DNA of 64,000 nucleotides. Origin: Blakeslea trispora (taxonomy: Eukaryota; Mucoromycota; Mucoromycetes; Mucorales; Choanephoraceae). Where the stretch lies: positions 62,001 through 126,000 of the forward strand of contig JAIWNE010000083.1 of the NCBI GenBank assembly GCA_025331445.1, read 5' to 3'. The notes below the pieces were generated by a model that saw only the letters and a list, made by a program, of their open reading frames with translations, made no database searches and was not told the origin of the DNA. The position numbers were made by a program, and so were the translations under genes. Shown here in pieces: positions 11,588-23,459 of this stretch. Position 1 is the stretch's first letter, and each line of letters opens with the position of its first letter.

Positions 11588-14500
11588 ATGACAAAGAACA
11601 AGGGATCACTTAGCAAGAAGAGTCCTTGGAAAGCAATTCAGAAAAAGATTAAGCCAGAGCGCCCTGCTTCCATAATTTCACAAGAATCCCACCAGACAAT
11701 GAGTTCAACCGAAACAAATGATGAAAAACCCAAGGTAAAATAAAGGTAGCTTAAGAAAGAGAAAAAGAAATCAAGGGCTGTTTAGAGATTATGCAGATTG
11801 TGCTGATTCCTATCAATAGCCTCGAGAAATAATTCGCTCGTCTCAGTCATCAACTGCTTCTAATGATGTTTTCGAAGATGCTCTTAGTTTGAAAGAGGAT
11901 CAACCAAAGAAAGATGAGACTCATCATCCTCAGCAAGAAATAGAGTCCGAAGCTGTAGAATCTAAAGAGCCTATGCTTGTAGAACAAGCACCAGAAAAGG
12001 CAGAGCCAACTAGGATGTCTTTGATTCTACCAGCCTTGCAAAGCTATGAGTCCTCTGATGACGATAGTGACAAAGAAGAAGAAGAGGAAGAGGAGAAGCA
12101 TATGGACGCTTCCACTGAGCAAACAAATCAACAAGGAGAAGTGAAAGAGAAGGAGATCTTGGATCCTTTAAAGCAAACAGAAGAAAAAAAGCTACATCAA
12201 TCTTCGATAGCTGAAGTTGAAGCGCTTGAAATAGCCTCTCTGTCCTCTCCCTCAAAGCCCTCTAGGCCAATCACATATGAGCCTATACCAATCGAAAGAC
12301 CATGGGTTTCCACAGACGCAAACGAAAAGACCAACAAGATTCAAGTGATACAACTGGATCATATTGCTCAAGACGATCTCAAAGAACAAGCGAATATACC
12401 AAGCAACTCATCATCTACCACAGAAATGTCAGAGGAAAATCCAGAGACACCAACGCAAGAAGAAACAGAGACAAATCAAAATGAACCTAATTTAGTTGAA
12501 AAACATGATGCAGTGGATGAACAAATTAATCTAAAAACGGCTCTGGCTGAAGAAAATTCAGCACCTGCTGCAACTGAAGAATTAGCTATTCAAAAGTCAG
12601 CCAGTGATACAAATGATAATGTTGCTACTGAAGCCAATAACGATACCACTAAAGAAGAAACAGAGAAAGTTGAGTCACTGGTTGCAAAACATTTAGCTGC
12701 TATTCTGCCTGCTGTAGAAGAATCGGTGAAAGCAATTACAGAAGAGCAATCAAAGTTACCAAAACCCTCAAAGAAGCATAGTCAAATATCAGAAGAGGAA
12801 CACCAGCGCGCTAGTCGCAGTAGGGAATTTGAGCGATCAATCGAGGACCCGATTGATTTGGATACATTCAAGGATAACACTATTGTGATTCAAGCTATTG
12901 ATCCAAAGGATATTCCTGCAAACAATCTAAAGCCTCACGAGCAAGAAATAGCTGGTAATTTTTTTTTAGCAAAAAAAGAAAAAAAAACAGTAGGAAGGCT
13001 AACAAGTGTGTGGTTTCTTAGATGAACCTATAAGAAAAGCCATGAACTTATTGTTTGACAACAAATTTATGAAAGCAAAATCTATCTTTCAGACTAAAGC
13101 AAGCATGTAAGATCAAGACAATGTCTTTTAAGAACATCTAAAGCTAATTCGTTGATTTGATATCTATAGCGATCCTCTATATGCATTAGGCCTTGGAGCA
13201 ATGGCATTTATTAAAGGTGAGCTACATTGTTTTTTTTATATTAGCACCATTTAACAAATTTGTATAATTTAGCTATCATGGTACAGAAAACTTGTTTGCA
13301 GCACTTGGAAATATAAATGCTTATTCACATATTTTCTTGTATAGACATATTACGATAGTGATATTCAGATTGCCATGGAGGCTTTGACTACAGCTTATAC
13401 AATTGCAAAGACCCAAGTGGATAATACTTCATTCAAAAAACCATTCAAAAGCACAGTCAGTCAGTATTTCAGTACGCTGGTCTCTACCAATACAGGCTTG
13501 CCCAACAATCCACCTTCATTCTCTATGCCAAACAGTAGTGGCGGCTTGTCCGACCCTAGTGCTTTTTTACCTAATGGTGTACTCAGAGCACATGTTGTGA
13601 AAGCTGAATGCTGTCTGCTAATGGGTATCCTTCACATGACACAAGAAAGTGTTGTGGGATATGTCAAATGTGGATTGAACATTAGAAGAGGTAACCTCTA
13701 ACAAACACTTTATGATTTTAGTCTCACTATATTTTACTCATCTGCTTCTTTCTTGTTCTATCAATTAAAGCCTATCATAGTTATAGTATTGTATGGCAAG
13801 AGTATAAAAAGATGGGTCAAGAATACATGAAATACATGGATCCTGATACTGTATCTGCTATCCAATTCGGAATTGGCTCTGTTCATTTGATCTTGTCATC
13901 CATGCCACCAAAAGTCTTAAAGACTGTTTCTGTCTTGGGATGGAAAAGCGATAAACAGTTGGGATTTGCTTTACTCAAACTTTGCCTTGAAGGCCAAGGT
14001 ATCCGAGCACCTTTAGCATCACTCACGTAAGTTGTTTGTAGGAGGGGGGGAACCAAGACATGCTGTTTAACATTGCTTTGATTTTATAGCTTACTAGCAT
14101 ATTATTCCATTCTGACTTCCTTTGCTCCACAACTGTATACTAAAGAGATGATGACACCAGCAATTGAATGCCTATTGAACGCACAAAAGAGCCATCCTAA
14201 CTCTTGCTTCTTTTTATTCTTCGCGGCAAGAATTGCTCGTGTAGCAAAAAACCTACCACTTTCAACACAATCGTTTACATTCTCATCTGAATCAAGTCGA
14301 GGCGAATGGGCGGAGGTTGCTATGAAGCAAATGGCAGATTACGAAATTGGCTTCAACTTGATACTTCAACTGAATTGGGAGCAGGCATTGGTGTATTTCG
14401 AGCAACTCAGTGGAGAGAAATACTGGTCTGTTACTTTCTCGAAATACCTTGTGGGTGCTTGTTATGAAATGATGGGACTTCGGACAGAGGCCATCTTGGC

Positions 14501-15233
14501 GTTTGCTCAAGTTCCTGAACTAGCATCCTCTCAACAGAATCAAAAGGCTACCTATATTGATGCCTATGTAACCAAAAAGGTCAAGTTTTTTCAACAAAAG
14601 GGCTACCAAGATCTGGATTTTAGTTTGCCAGGTCTTGAAGTCATGCTAGTCATGAATGCTTTTGAATATATGGAACAAGGAGCATTAGAGAAATGTCTTT
14701 TACAAGTTGAACGTACACTTGAGCTTATTTATGAAAGAGAAAAAGTGGAGTATAATATTCGACTCAAGGAACTGGTACCATCTACAGGGCCGCCCGACTA
14801 TTACGACCAACGAGCTGTATTGCTTTTGACCAAATCATCTATTTTGAATTCACTGGGTCGTTACGATCAAACAATTTCTCATCTTAATTGGATTCTAGAT
14901 CACCGAGACTCAATCAAGAACGAAACTTGGGTTGTACCATTTACATATTGGGGTAAGCTTAAAATATTCAGGTTTTGTCTTGAAAAGGAAATTGACTCTT
15001 TACTTGCAATAGAATCTGGTGTGACAAGTTGGGGATTAAATAATCATCATAAGAGTAGAAAACTATGGCAACTAGCCATGACATGTTCTAAATATGATTT
15101 TGAATATCGTATGGCTGTGAGACTCAGCCTTGCTCTGAGCAAATGTGATGAAATGGGTATACCTCCTGTTGATGAAAAAGAGCTAAAAGGATCTTCAACA
15201 AACACTCGTAAACGAATGCCTTTAATTTCTTAG
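11588..15233 (+). CDS. IML2/TTC39-type tetratricopeptide protein
   Basis: Eight exons: 11588-11734, 11820-12954, 13022-13106, 13170-13216, 13273-13280, 13345-13690, 13771-14026, 14090-15233; phases agree and give about 1055 residues. The first 420 residues are acidic, Glu/Ser/Thr-rich and probably disordered. The rest is helical and carries the family blocks: NLLFDNKFMKAKSIF, ALGLGAMAFIKA, YDSDIQIAMEALTTAY, VLRAHVVKAECCLLMGILHM, YSIVWQEYKKMGQEYM, VHLILSSMPPKVLKTVSVLG, and the repeat-rich end (WEQALVYFEQLSGEKYWS, GACYEMMGLRTEAILAFAQV). Fungal IML2 is linked to inclusion clearance and lipid droplet or mitochondrial outer-membrane association; animal TTC39 proteins share the fold. Exon 5 is only 8 nt (CTATCATG), yet its inclusion is needed to keep frame and restore the conserved A-I-M-x-Y-Y-D sequence. 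The acidic extension is unusually long for the family. Confidence 0.84.
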
Positions 15234-15383
15234 TATTTCTTTGTTCAATGTCAGCATTTAAAATAAAGTTTTTTGCATTGACGTAAAGTCAATCGGTTAA
15301 ACAAACAAAAAAGTCACATTTATGCAATTCTAAAGTTTCTCCTACTAAAGCTCTTTTCTTTTCTTTACTTTTTTCCTTTCAAA

Positions 15384-15890
15384 ATGTCTCAACCAACACA
15401 AAACAAGTTACCATTGACCAAGTCAGAGCAACAATCAGAAATACCCGATCTAAGCAATCCATATGTATATCCTTCAAACCCAGTAGCACATGAATCCGAA
15501 CATCAAGACCCTATGCAAACATCAAGCACATTCAACTATACGCAATCAAGCGAAGCTGATCCTGAAGTATCAAAAATCAAGAGCTTCTTTTGGAAGAAAA
15601 CAGGTGAACTTCAATCAACCTTAGGCTCGATGGCAGGTTGGACATCATGGCAAGAAACAGGCGAGAAAACGAAGCATGAGGCAGAGCTAGAATACCAGCG
15701 AGCAGAGGAAAGGTTAAGCAAAGGAGAAGCTAGTCGAGTCCATGGAGAATATGATCGCCTTATGGGGTATGCAGCTTATGCAGTTGGACACATAGCTGGT
15801 GATGGCGATATGCAAGCCAAAGCTAATCAACGAAGAGAGAGAGGTGTAGCTGAGATACAGAAAAGCTCCAATAACCACAGTCAGTTTTAG
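15384..15890 (+). CDS. CsbD-like small stress protein (Hmp1-like)
   Basis: A single-exon frame of 168 residues. The first 60 residues are polar and probably disordered. From about residue 65 (SKIKSFFWKKTGELQSTLGS) to the end the sequence is helical, Ala/Gly/Lys/Glu-rich, and follows the fungal pattern of two CsbD-like units: GWTSWQETGEKTKHEAELEY, then GYAAYAVGHIAGDGDMQAKA with a closing RRERGVAEIQ. In fungi such proteins are often called mismatched base pair or cruciform DNA recognition proteins, but their real role is unclear; bacterial CsbD is a general-stress protein. The CT-rich leader just before the ATG supports this start. Assignment is by composition and layout. Confidence 0.62.
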   Translation: MSQPTQNKLPLTKSEQQSEIPDLSNPYVYPSNPVAHESEHQDPMQTSSTFNYTQSSEADPEVSKIKSFFWKKTGELQSTLGSMAGWTSWQETGEKTKHEAELEYQRAEERLSKGEASRVHGEYDRLMGYAAYAVGHIAGDGDMQAKANQRRERGVAEIQKSSNNHSQF

Positions 15891-16650
15891 TCAATCCAAA
15901 CATTGACGTATATGAAGAATAATACTATAGCGCTCCCTTTTGTATATAAATACTGGATTCATTGATTCTTTTTTTTCCCTCTTTTGCCCGAGGCAATTAA
16001 AGAGGCAGAAAGGAAGTTAAAGAGACAATTCATAATAATAAACTTTGTATAAAGTATATTTGCCAATAATTTCATAAATCTAACAAGCAATTAAGAAGTC
16101 CTTTGTACTTAATAAAATTGGATGGCTTGCTTAAATTAAAGTGCTATTTTCAATTAATGACTTATGAGAGCTTCTTTAGGTATAACTCATAGCTTCATTA
16201 TTTCTTTTCTTTCTTTTTTTGTATTAACAGAAAAATCAAGTAACTCGTAAAAGGATAGCTATTGCTCTACCTGGTTCTTGTAATACCAGCCAACAGAATA
16301 CTATGACAACATAATGCTTAGTTTGATGGTTCGATCTCTTTGATTGAAATACAAGCATATTGATGTTATACTTTGATCTGGATAGGGTTTTTATGCAAAT
16401 AAAAAAGCTTTCCTCATCCTGAACTAAAGTGTTCTAGAGTTGGAGTATAAATAGGTTCATCTTTAGAGAAACAGAAAACTCAGGCGTTTCATTCGAGAGA
16501 GAACAGAAAGGCAATAGAATGTAAACAAATATGCTTCTTTTGATTTAAATAGTACAATCTATTCCTCAAAACCAGATTTCGTCTCTGTTATTTTGTTTTC
16601 TTCTCTTTTCTGAAATTTCAAAGTGTGTATCATAATCATTGAATAACCAG
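15891..16650. other. Intergenic spacer, about 760 bp
   Basis: It contains the 3' flank of the CsbD-like gene and the upstream region of the sulfotransferase-like gene. A T-run near 15970 and AT-rich stretches are the only features. A minus-strand open frame at 16566-16967 overlaps the real plus-strand gene and is a shadow. Confidence 0.5.
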
Positions 16651-17377
16651 ATGCTGTCATTAGAAGTCCTAGGTGCTGGATTTGGTCGTACAGGGACCAT
16701 GAGCTTGAAATACGCATTAGACTTTTTAGGGTATACTTCTCTCAAAAGACAAATCATTTCTTTATTTTCAGCCATTAACCATCTAAACTTATAGCTACAA
16801 GACTCATCATATGGTTTCTGTTTTAACAGACGATACCCAAATTCCTGAAATATTTGAGGAGGCTTATAAGGATCCAACACTTGATGTCGATTGGGATAGA
16901 GCTTACCAAGGATACAATGCAGCTGTTGACTGGCCTTCAACAGCATTTTTTGATACACTCTATTCATTGTGTCCTGCAGCCAAAGTCATACTTACAGTGA
17001 GGGATCCTGAGTCATGGCATTCCTCTGTTGTCCGAACCATTCATGAATGGCCAGGAGTAGATAGCACATGGCCAGATCAAATACTTCGTGCTCGAAAAAT
17101 GGCTCGTGTGGTTGTTAGGGATGGAGAGCTAGGTGGTCCTGATGTCCTTGGTCGCAAAGAGGAGCTTATAAGAAAGTTTATGGACCATACAGAACATATC
17201 AAATCGATTGTCAAGCCAGAAAACTTACTTATTATGAACGTTGGCGAAGGCTGGGAAAAACTTTGTCCTTTTCTAGGTCTTCCTGTTCCTCAGGACACTC
17301 CTTACCCACATATGAACAAAGGTGATCGTTTCGAAGATATGTTACTCAATATCAAGGAATCATTAGAAGACATGTAG
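16651..17377 (+). CDS. Sulfotransferase-family (P-loop) protein
   Basis: Two exons, 16651-16730 and 16795-17377, give 220 residues. The N-terminal GAGFGRTGTMSLKYALDFLG is the 5'-phosphosulfate binding loop used by sulfotransferases for PAPS. It is followed by DWPSTAFFDTLYSLCPAAKV and by VILTVRDPESWHSSVVRTIH, the 3'-phosphate binding strand-helix with the conserved R-D-P. The end (NLLIMNVGEGWEKLCPFLGL, then PHMNKGD) is also typical. This is the family of short fungal proteins sometimes labelled sulfotransferase or NAD-dependent epimerase-like; the acceptor is not known. Splicing restores F-L-G-Y-K-T-H-H. Length is near the usual 220-280. Confidence 0.84.
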
Positions 17378-18850
17378 GTTTCTTCTTTTCCTGTAGATGT
17401 GCCAGTTTATAGGGCTGATGAGAAGCATGAAAGCAAATGCATCTTTCAGTTTCTGCAAATCATACAAATGTATCATCTAAACACAAGCAATTAAATTTCT
17501 CTTTGTTTATTTTTTTCTCTATCAATCACAAGCTTCCAACAAAAAGCAACTGCCTGATATTGATATCATGTATACTTTCTCTATAAGGTGGCTGCTTTTT
17601 AAAGAAAAAACGAACATCATTTTCTTTCTGGTATACAAACCATAACAAAACAACGTGAAAAGATGATGTCAGATAGCGCCGTCTTGGTACAAGTCAATGA
17701 AAAGAAAAAAGAAAAGCCAGGCATTTGATTAAGCTATTTGATAGCTGTAATCTTAAACCTATTTGTTTGTAAAATAGTGATGCAAGTAGCTTTTCCTTTT
17801 CTTTTTTCAAACAAACAAAATGATTGAAACACCTTCGCTTTCTCATTTATCTGATGTCTCTATCTAAGGTAAAGCTCGATATGATATAATTCAAAAAAGA
17901 CAATTTGTCTTTGCAAAAAGTTCTTTGCTCGCAGTCAAGCATTACATTATGCTTGTTAGAATTCTCTTTTGTATCAGAAGTGAGAGGCGTATTCCTTTGC
18001 ATCAAAAGGAAGCACACAAAGAACGTCATTTCTTCTTTGCCGACTCAACGAACACGTCATCAAGTGAAAAGATCGTTGTATACTCAATCCTATTCATAAC
18101 AGAACGAGAATATCTAATGCAAATGTTGGTAACCTCACAACACTAGACTGGAACATTACACAAGGCAGGATGCATAAAAGCATTGTCTTAGTCAGCTACA
18201 TATATCGAACAAAAAAGAAAAGAATCACTTCACCCTTATACTTCTTTATCGGAGAAAGTAGAATAAAACGAAAAGAGAGAGAGAGAACAAGGACATGCAG
18301 CTGCTTAATACATCATTCCATGTATAAGAGAGAGGGAAAGATAGCTAAAAGAGAAGAGAAAAAGAAAGAAAAAAACTCTAGAAGAAAGAAAAATAGGCCC
18401 CATAAACTATGTGCATAAATTCACTACTCTATGCACATTCAACGGATTCCCAAATTAATTGTACCTTTTTACTTCATTTTTTTGCTTTGATCTCAAGATT
18501 TGAGCTTACACGGAAACTCGATTTTCTGTTTAGAATTGTGTTCTGTAAATGACACGTTTATATCATCTTGCGTTGAGGGCAAAAAGAAAAAAAAAAGTGA
18601 TACACAAACAAATAGGTAGATTATGTCCTCCTTATGTTTTCATGTAACCCCCTTTGATTTTTTTTGACATGTTTGAATTGCCTTGTTTTTACTTGTGCGA
18701 GGTAAGAAAAAAAAAGTGGTGTGTCATTTTTGTTGTTATTGTTATTCTCACCTTCTTTTTTTCTCTTTTGTAATATTTTCTTTCTTCTTCTTTTTTCATT
18801 TTAAAGATTTACTTTTCTCTATACTCATAATAGGACAAAGAAAAGCTATC
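17378..18850. other. Long intergenic region, about 1.5 kb
   Basis: No gene recognised. Short frames at 17905-18418 are rich in Arg/Lys/Glu from purine runs and lack domain character. The right part (18580-18840) is T-rich and forms the long leader of the PH-domain gene. Confidence 0.5.
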
Positions 18851-20277
18851 ATGATCAATTCCAGTAGCAATATAACTAGTACAACGTATTGCCAAGATGA
18901 ATCTCTTGATATTGAGTTAGCGACTGAAATCGGACAAGGTTTACTAAGTGAAATAAAGCGAATGCAACTGATACTCCAACAAAAGGAGAAACGGATCGAT
19001 GAATTAGAAGCGGAACGAAAAGCTCATCATGAATCAATGGAAGACCTTACAAGGCAGTTACGGCTCAAAGTTGAGACAGAGGAACAATTGAAAGAAGAAT
19101 TACACCAATCAGAACTAGCAAAGCAAAGGCTATCACATCAGATACGTCAGCTTTCACAGAGCTTATCCAAAACACAGATGGAGCAAATAAGACGCGAACG
19201 TCAAGAAACTCTGATTCAACAAGAACTCAAGCATCTAAAAACTGCTCAAACAAAGTGGCAAGAAGCACAAAATGAATACGAAGATCGCCTGACATTACTT
19301 AATGATTCTATTGCTAAGCTCGAAAAGGAAAAAGATTTGATCATATCTAGCTCAGAGGATAGTGAAGAAGGTACAAGAGACAAAGTATCCAACATGCATT
19401 TCTTTGACAACTCAATCTACTCTTCCTCTGCTTATTTTTTTTTTAAAAAAAACATGGGCAAATCAATAGAATCAGAAGAGATAGAGGAGCCGATAAATGA
19501 TACAAGCAGTCAAAAGGTCAAAGTAACTGCAGCTCAAATCACAACTCCTGCAAGTGACGTATCAAATAGTTCAAGGCACGTTATCAAGCCGTACATTGCT
19601 GCAATATCTCCTTCGATTATATCTTCATCCAGTCTCACGTCACCTTTGACTCCAAGAGAATTGTCTTTTGTTGATGAACGTTTACCCTCGAGAACAGAAC
19701 CAGAAGAGCATGACTTGAGAGCAGTAAGACCCTCAAAGGAAACAGATCAGTCTAGTATGACAGGCTCAGAAGGACTTGATTTATCACTTTCATACATTAT
19801 TCACACAATGACAGGTGAAAAGGCTTACAAGCTTAGTGAAGGTCATTTTAAATGGTATGCTGCCAGTAAGCGGCAGACAAGATTCTTTTGGATCCATCCT
19901 TACACAAAGACGCTTTATTGGAGCAAGTGTGAGTCAGGACTACAAAACAATGTACATAAGGCCAAAAGTGGTAAAGCATCATCAAAGAAAGAGAATGGCA
20001 AACAAAAAAAGAGTATTAACTATACTTTCTTCAAGTACATATCGATGCTTTTTCAGTTGAATTAAATAAGAGTTTGCCGGTCATTACTATTTATTCAGCT
20101 GCTCAAATTGTCAAGTTACAATGCACTACCATGGAGTCGCATGACCTGTGGGTCCAGGTATATAGTTTTTGTCACACATGCATTTGAAATGAAAGCATTC
20201 ATACTCTAATATAGGCATTGCGCTATTTTGTGCTTGAGAAGAGAGACTCAAAGAGAAAAGCATCTTATGGACGCTAA
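18851..20277 (+). CDS. Coiled-coil protein with C-terminal PH domain (Num1/Mcp5 type)
   Basis: Exons 18851-20012, 20057-20157 and 20215-20277 give 441 residues. Residues 20-165 form a strong coiled coil (IKRMQLILQQKEKRIDELEA through KLEKEKDLI). A Ser-rich linker follows. From about residue 315 comes IIHTMTGEKAYKLSEGHFKW and TRFFWIHPYTKTLYWSKCES, the signature start of the cortical-anchor PH domain, closed after splicing by IYSAAQIVKLQCTTMESHDLWVQALRYFVLEK. In yeasts Num1 and Mcp5 use this domain to bind PI(4,5)P2 at the cell cortex and anchor dynein or mitochondria. This protein is much shorter than Num1 and has no long repeats. The in-frame segment 19371-19469 is exactly 99 nt with GT..AG ends and may be an intron. 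An upstream in-frame methionine adds only a Phe-rich leader and was not used. Confidence 0.74.
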
Positions 20278-20599
20278 ACATCATCTTTGCGAATCAAACG
20301 AAAGAATCAAAACTTATCTTTGACATATCCCTCCCCTCTTTCTCTTGTTGAGAAATCAATTTTTGAACAATAAATCATATCCACAAGATACATAATTTCG
20401 CTTTTAATGTTGCAATTACATTCTATTCCTTTAGGCAAATGCATCCAACTTTTTAGATGTTTTTCTTTGATTTGTTTTCTCAATTTCGTGTTAAACAAAT
20501 TCTGTTCATTCAATGGCTTCTCAGACACACATATTCAGTTTTCTTCGTCTCTTTATCATAACAAACAGTGATGATCGCAAAAAACAAAAACAAGACTAT

Positions 20600-21761
20600 T
20601 TATTCATCATAATGTTCAAAAGACAAATTAGGATCACTTATGCTTTCTGCAAATCCCATTCGCTTGTTAGCATAATCAAATACCTACATTTAAAAAGAAC
20701 GTTTTTCTTAGTTTGATATTTGTTGGTTTAATAGACAACTTACGGTATAATGTCCTCGAATAAATACATCACCAAGAATCCAATGGTCCTTCTTGATAAC
20801 TTGACCAGAAATGCCAGATACGCACAAATCTTCATCTTCTACAGTAGGCACAAGAACATAATCCTCAGAACTGACAGAATAGACATGTTGATTCATAGTT
20901 ATATCTAGACTGGGTAACTTTCCTTTCAACTCACAGGGTATAGAATAAGTACCACTACCTGTTTCAACTGCTCCTGGAATCCTCTCATGAATAGCAGCAG
21001 CATGCTCAGGTGAAGTAACCAAGAGTGTTGTACCTATATATGTGTGAATAATGATCCAAACTAAGACTTTCATTCTCTTACCAGAGTCCACAATGACAGA
21101 TTGCGATCCAATTTGATATTCTCCAAAACTAGCTTGAGTCATGTCGGTCATCCAATAAGATTCACTCGTCAATGGAACATAATGAATAGGTCCCCTAAAT
21201 CGATCCGAATTGACACCACCAAAATCAATTTCTCCACCAAATGGTTGAAGATAGATGGCAAAAATAGGATAATCAATGATTCCCTGAGCAACCATACTTT
21301 CCACTAAAGCTGGTTTTGTTCGATCTGATTTACTTAGTTTAGGTAGACCTAGTCCCAAGATACCGTCAATCGGCAAACTCTTGAAGATATGAGATAACCT
21401 GATGGCATCGGCTACCGTATGGTTCTCAATCACAGCCGCACTTTCGCTATCGTCGCTTGATCCTATCCTCAGACGGTCTTGTCCTACACGAGCGTCAATT
21501 GACCCAGTACCATATCTGATACTTAATGAGGAGTTTCCCTTGGCTGCTTTGTATGTCTTGGAGAGTTCCGGTATGAATTTGTGATGTTTTGCACAGTATT
21601 CTTTTGTCTCACAAGCATGTGAGACTACCCAGAAATCTGAACTACCAGTATCAAATACCACATTAAACTTTTGAGCTGGTTCACCTAGCATAATCTGACT
21701 ATAATAGCCTAGAATACTTATGTTGAATAAGTGATTGCCTATCGTTTTATGCTCTGCAAAT

Positions 21762-21793
<32 letters not shown>

Positions 21794-21978
21794 TCTCTCT
21801 TCCTTTTTTTTTATTGCTATCGCTATCATTGCTCTAATCATGTTTTTTTATTCTTACCACTGCCATGGTAATAACCTGTCAACTGAATCTGAATTACTCG
21901 ATCTGTATTTTTAAAGGGCGCTGCCAAAGTAGGTGTGGCCAATGCTGTTAACATTAAAGCATAATAAATAGATAACAT
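20600..21978 (-). CDS. Secreted pepsin-like aspartic protease
   Basis: Four exons: 21978-21858, 21753-21082, 21033-20744, 20683-20600, giving 388 residues. A signal peptide of about 20 residues (MLSIYYALMLTALATPTLAA) starts the protein, followed by a short pro-region. The first catalytic motif is FNVVFDTGSSDFWV, the flap is IRYGTGSI, and the second motif is VIVDSGTTLL, which is restored only by splicing out intron 2. DGILGLGLPKLS and the closing WILGDVFIRGHYTVFDYANKRMGFAE are also hallmarks of family A1. No GPI or membrane tail is present, so it should be secreted or vacuolar and act in acid conditions. The pro-region is shorter than in typical rhizopuspepsins. Intron 1 holds a (TG)n microsatellite at 21766-21787. 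Confidence 0.94.
21766..21789. repeat. (CA)n microsatellite in protease intron 1
   Basis: About eleven CA units lie close to the 3' end of intron 1 (read as TG on the coding strand), just upstream of the TTTGCAG acceptor. Confidence 0.9.
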
Positions 21979-22168
21979 GTCAAAAGAAATAAAGTAAAGC
22001 TGATAGTGATAATAGTAAGAGAGAGAGAGAAATAACGAAAAAAAAGCAGGTCTTTCTCTTTATTATCTGTCATTTGTTTGTTTTGTCAAAATCCTTTTCT
22101 TTTACAATATCCCCTCGTCTTTAAATAATAGCAAACAATAATTCAAAAAGAAAGAAAGAAAAAGCTTA

Positions 22169-22768
22169 TTATTCGTCGTCCACACCATAACGCCTATGAA
22201 AAAAAAAGAGAGTCAATTCGAATGAAAAAGACCTCTTGAATTCAATGCTTACGCTTTCATCTCTCGAATTTCCTCTTCTTTCTTTTGTAAGTTCATCTTC
22301 TTGGTCACCTTGTTTTGTTGGTAATACAAGACAATCAGATATCGACCGAGAATATTGAAACCCTGTAGATGCTCGCATGCATTTTTTGCGTCAAATATAT
22401 CCTCATACACTACAAATGCTGTTCCTCTTGTATCTGAAGCATTGCCACTATAGAGAATCAGCCGTCCTGTAATTCCACTTTTCTCTCTCATCCACTTACA
22501 CTCGAATTTGTCGAATAGGTCCATATTTGCCAAACACTTCATATATTTCTTCTGTTGTAATTTTAAAGGGTAGATTTCTATATTCCATCTAAGCCAAAAC
22601 GAAGTGTGGTGATGTAGATGTTCAAAATTACCTTACAAATAAAACTCGATTGACTTCTGGTGGTAAACGCACCTATAGAAAGCCTCATTAACCATCAACG
22701 CGTTTATTTAGTCATCATGTCTTATTTACGTTATTTCGGCCTGCTAGTTTTGCTGCTGGATTCATCAT
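22169..22768 (-). CDS. SF3B6: Splicing factor 3B subunit 6 (p14)
   Basis: Five exons: 22768-22730, 22672-22632, 22577-22500, 22447-22253, 22193-22169. They give 125 residues, exactly the size of human p14. The protein is a single RRM: the lead-in [20 protein letters not shown], then [40 protein letters not shown] (RNP1 area), [18 protein letters not shown], and the tail IREMKARYGVDDE. It is a subunit of the U2 snRNP SF3b complex, contacting SF3B1 and lying near the branch-point adenosine. The gene is cut by four short introns despite its small size. Diverges from the eL21 gene. Confidence 0.96.
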
Positions 22769-23459
22769 GGTAGAAATAGATCAAGTTTTATTCAAAAAAT
22801 AAAATAAAAAAAAGGAATAAAATGACGTTTAATTATTATTCTGAAAATGTAAATAATTTGAAATAAACAATTGACATGTAACATCTTTTTTTTATCTTGA
22901 TTTGGATGATTGCCTCTTATAAGGTAGTCTTAAGATTGACAGGTAAGAGCCAAGTCTTCAATTCTCTTCCCTCCCCTGAGATATACTTGCTATTTCTTAG
23001 TATAGCTCATAGGTAGATGATAAACATAATTCAGCTATTTTTCAGAGGTATAGTATATATTAAGAAACATTCAAAAAATGGACTGAGATAAATAACAAGT
23101 AAAACAGAGCATTTTGTTATCTTGGTATAGAAAAGAATACACCTATTAATATCATCTTGAGTAAAAAAAAAAATTAGCTCTAGGGCCTTGCTGGCCTGTT
23201 TCAGCCACAACACTTGAGCAGTGACTTGCTAATTATTCTTTTCAGCCAATCACTCGAGGGATTGAATTTTTTTTTTAGTTCGACAAAGGCAAGAACTCGA
23301 TAATTCCTTCTCTTTCTCGTAACCTTTAAACAAGGATCTTAAATAGACGAGTATGTATTTGAACAAGCGGAAATAGCTACTGCTTCTACCCGACACTTTC
23401 TTTTTCTTAAATGATCACTAAACTTTGCCTGTTTTTTTTTTCTTTAAAATCCTTTAGAA
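22769..23459. promoter_or_regulatory. Divergent promoter between SF3B6 and eL21 genes
   Basis: A 691-bp spacer between outward-facing starts. It has a T-run with CTTT just before the eL21 ATG (about 23431-23447), typical for fungal ribosomal protein gene leaders, and A/T-rich stretches near 22795-22860. No open frame of note. Confidence 0.5.

Noticed and set aside
16566..16967. 133-codon minus-strand frame over the sulfotransferase-like g5' end
   Set aside because: Crosses the real gene's intron and first exon; the plus-strand protein has the PAPS loop and is clearly coding.
18683..18850. Upstream in-frame extension of the PH-domain protein
   Set aside because: Adds a Phe/Lys/Cys-rich low-complexity stretch from a pyrimidine leader; the methionine at 18851 starts the protein-like sequence.
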